A program made the translations under genes and the position numbers. A stretch of DNA of 64,000 bases. Source: Hyposmocoma kahamanoa (taxonomy: Eukaryota > Arthropoda > Insecta > Lepidoptera > Cosmopterigidae). Shown here piece by piece: positions 62,246 through 64,000 of the stretch. The first letter of the stretch is position 1; every line of letters begins with the position of its first letter. The notes below the pieces were generated by a model that saw nothing but the letters and a program-made list of their open reading frames with translations, did not search any database and was not told where the DNA came from. The stretch spans positions 3,043,651 through 3,107,650 of the forward strand of contig NW_020653945.1 in assembly GCF_003589595.1 (NCBI RefSeq). Direction: 5' to 3'.

Positions 62246-62642
62246 CTCTCGAATACCACGATTTCGTTTAACCAAGGTAAACAACTCTTTTATGGGGAAC
62301 TGTATACGTTTTTACAATAAGATTCCGGAGCATACATTAAGTTTATCATTTCCTAAGTTTAAAAACTACATTAAAAATATTTTGATCGAAAAATCATATT
62401 ACAAAATTGAACGTGTTAGATAAAGATGTTTGGAAAGACGACATGGCTCCAGAATCCACACAAATTTGATTCAAAGTGTATTCCATAGTATTAAGTTTAT
62501 TTGAAAAGACCAATTCCTAGAGTTTCTTGCTCGTTCTTCTCAGGGAGGTCAACGTAGTGATCGAGCAGTAGCTTAAATGTGACGATTTCAAATGTAAATT
62601 TATTTTACCTATAGAATAAATAATCTTTGACTTTGACTTCTC
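62246..62642 (+). mobile_element. LINE 3' fragment related to 10337
   Basis: The plus strand reads VNNSFMGNCIRFYNKIPEHT (62278..62337) and FPKFKNYIKNILIEKSYY, homologous to VKQSFKGQCIRFYNKIPVDI and FTRFKTIVKQKLYTKGYY of the 668-aa ORF. The 3' UTR AGAGTTTCTTGCTCGTTCTT ends AATAATCTTTGACTTTGACT, a (TTTGAC)n tail. It is a different subfamily, because the tail unit differs. Confidence 0.8.
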
Positions 62643-62968
62643 CTGGTACAATAAACTTGTGATTGTTACGTCAAATCTTTATCACATGAAAGTCATAAGA
62701 ATAATATTATTGACATAAAACAAATTATGTACATGTGAACTTTTATAACTTTTCTACTTAAGCATAAAATGAAGTTAGCGATTAATTTAGTTGATAGAAT
62801 CGATAATATCTCAGCATCAATCAAATTCAAATTTCTCCCGTACTAATACGGTTCATTTTGCTTGGGTCGAGCGACAGGGACACTGGCTTTATTTCAGAAT
62901 TTATTTTTTTACAAACGAAATTAAAACTTTTTGAAAAATGTATATCATATACTATAATGCTAGCAACC

Positions 62969-63142
62969 GGTTTTTTATGATACCGAGTTACAGGACGAAC
63001 AGGCGTACGCCTGGTGGTAAGCGTCATGTCTGACTATAAAAGTTGCAGTACCGCTCAGAGGTTTCAATCCCAAAGATCTGAGGGGCACTCCCGCTGCGCC
63101 CGTCACCCTGAGACTTAAGTTGACCAGACTCATGTGTCTGTT
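62969..63142 (-). mobile_element. Family B copy, truncated
   Basis: TTTTTTATGATACCGAGTTA, GGACGAACAGGCGTACGCCT, GAGGGGCACTCCCGCTGCGC and CCGTCACCCTGAGACTTAAG. It ends at TCATGTGTCTGTTT. Inserted in element U. Confidence 0.75.
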
Positions 63143-63183
63143 TCCTATTTAGTTCAGTTGATATTAAAAAATCATTGGTATAT

Positions 63184-63430
63184 CAAGCTTATAGACCTTG
63201 TTCCCAATGTCCAGATCCGAAGTCGAACTAAGGTAAAGGACGTGGGGAACCGCACCACGAAGCAAAAGTGGAGCTGGGCAGGGCACCTGATACGGAGACA
63301 AGATGACAGATAGAGTAAGGCGATAACTGAGTAGCGTCTATGGACTGGATACAGGAATGTCGGGCGTCCAGCGGCGAGAAACTTGGAGGCCTTTACCCAG
63401 CAGTGGTTGAAGTCAAGCTGTATATGATAT
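63184..63430 (+). mobile_element. LINE 3' fragment inserted in element U
   Basis: The plus strand reads RIRTKVKDVG-like (SRTKVKDVGNRTTKQKWSWA), GHLIRRQDDR, RNVGRPA and ends FTQQWLKSSCI. This is the C-terminus of an RTE-like endonuclease-reverse transcriptase, with stops. The tail is (GATAT)n at 63423..63435. GGTATAT before and GATAT after fit insertion into the GGTATATGTAAAG site seen intact at 60334. Confidence 0.75.
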
Positions 63431-63650
63431 GATATGTAAAGTACATACTGAATACTGCGGCTTTCTTGTAAAACTTCGAGGTAAATCTGTGTTTTTTTTG
63501 TGATAATTTTTAGAAATCGTGTTTTCACACCGTATACTACTAATCAAAGTATATCCTCAATTGTACTATATATTTCCGAAATGATTGATTCAACACTGTG
63601 ACTGTGTGTGTAATGCTCAGTCAACCAAAGCCAAATAGAGTTAAAGTTAA

Positions 63651-63886
63651 ATAGAGCTCCTACGTTACAACAAACAACAAACAAGATATTTATTCGCTGA
63701 AAAATGTAGTTTACAATGGTGTTATAGTATATTATTATTAGATCGTACATTTCACCAAACCTTGGCATGCGAATATTTTACACAATTCTTATTTCAATCA
63801 CGCACAGTGGTTAAATTTTACATTTTATGTTATCAATTAAAAAATAATTTATATTGTAGTAGCATTGTGTAACTAACAAATTATGC
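63651..63886. other. Intergenic, no feature seen
   Basis: AT-rich; no gene or named repeat. Confidence 0.35.
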
Positions 63887-64000
63887 AATTTTATTTTACT
63901 TATTATTATTTTATTTTACTTATTTAATTTTATTTTACTTATTTAATTTTATTTTACTTATTATTATTTTATTTTACTTATTTAATTTTATTTTACTTAT
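63887..64000 (+). repeat. AT-rich minisatellite reaching the window end
   Basis: TTTTATTTTACTTATT alternates with TAAT and ATTA spacers to give units of about 18 bp (TTTTATTTTACTTATTTA or TTTTATTTTACTTATTA-like). At least five units, and it continues beyond the window. Confidence 0.9.

Larger units (their letters stand above)
62834..63650 (+). mobile_element. Element U, copy 2, split by family B and a LINE
   Basis: Left part: TCCCGTACTAATACGGTTCA, GACAGGGACACTGGCTTTAT and TTTTTGAAAAATGTATATC. After family B (62969..63142), CCTATTTAGTTCAGTTGATA and TTGGTATAT (63182). After the LINE piece, GATATGTAAAGTACATACTG (63431), AACTTCGAGGTAAATCTGTG and TCGTGTTTTCACACCGTATA. The order equals copy 1 and copy 3, so the two insertions are later and independent of those in copy 1. 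Confidence 0.75.

Overview
The window reads as AT-rich, intron- and transposon-dominated nuclear DNA of an insect, most likely a moth or butterfly. The evidence is one spliced protein gene with GT-AG introns, tRNA-derived SINEs, LINE 3' fragments with simple-sequence tails, a mariner element, and many short inverted-repeat elements of kinds that are very common in Lepidoptera. The taxon is inferred from repeat style, not from a marker gene. There is no sign of bacterial or organellar sequence.

One host gene is well supported. It is on the minus strand: a 2.4-kb coding exon (27704..25322), a 65-nt exon (25235..25171) and a 185-nt exon (25015..24831), all with consensus splice sites and compatible phases. 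It encodes a long, low-complexity, Ser/Thr/Lys-rich N-terminus followed by a C2 domain that is split over the three exons. The gene continues towards lower coordinates, but no further exon could be identified. A plus-strand exon at 39249..39455 and two CpG-rich segments (5355..5437, 24060..24195) are weak candidates for other host sequences.

Almost everything else is repeats. From left to right: LINE and SINE debris and a foldback family here called A (1..3.1 kb); a broken mariner (3.4..4.4 kb); more foldbacks, SINEs and a THAP-like fragment (4.6..10 kb); a 668-codon non-LTR reverse transcriptase (10.3..12.6 kb); element K flanked by TTAA (12.8 kb, again at 57.0 kb); a ~300-bp interspersed family B in about 17 places; the host gene (24.8..27.7 kb); a second cluster of family A (30.4..33.3 kb); two 378-bp THAP-coding miniature elements with perfect 8-bp target duplications (31.6 and 34.7 kb); nested miniature elements at 36..43 kb; a degenerate tandem array (47.3..47.8 kb); an RTE-type LINE that contains an assembly gap (48.6..49.6 kb); a Harbinger-like element inside another foldback (51.3 kb); a hAT-like element (55.8 kb); and LINE fragments and tandem repeats to the end.

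The most unusual observation is a gap-free 38-nt module in the loops of three foldback families that otherwise share no arm sequence. It is GACCATG, a 6-bp stem with compensatory changes, a TGYAAN loop, then GAAAYRTCG. The insertion order of many elements can be read directly from target-site duplications, so the window is a good record of successive transposition.
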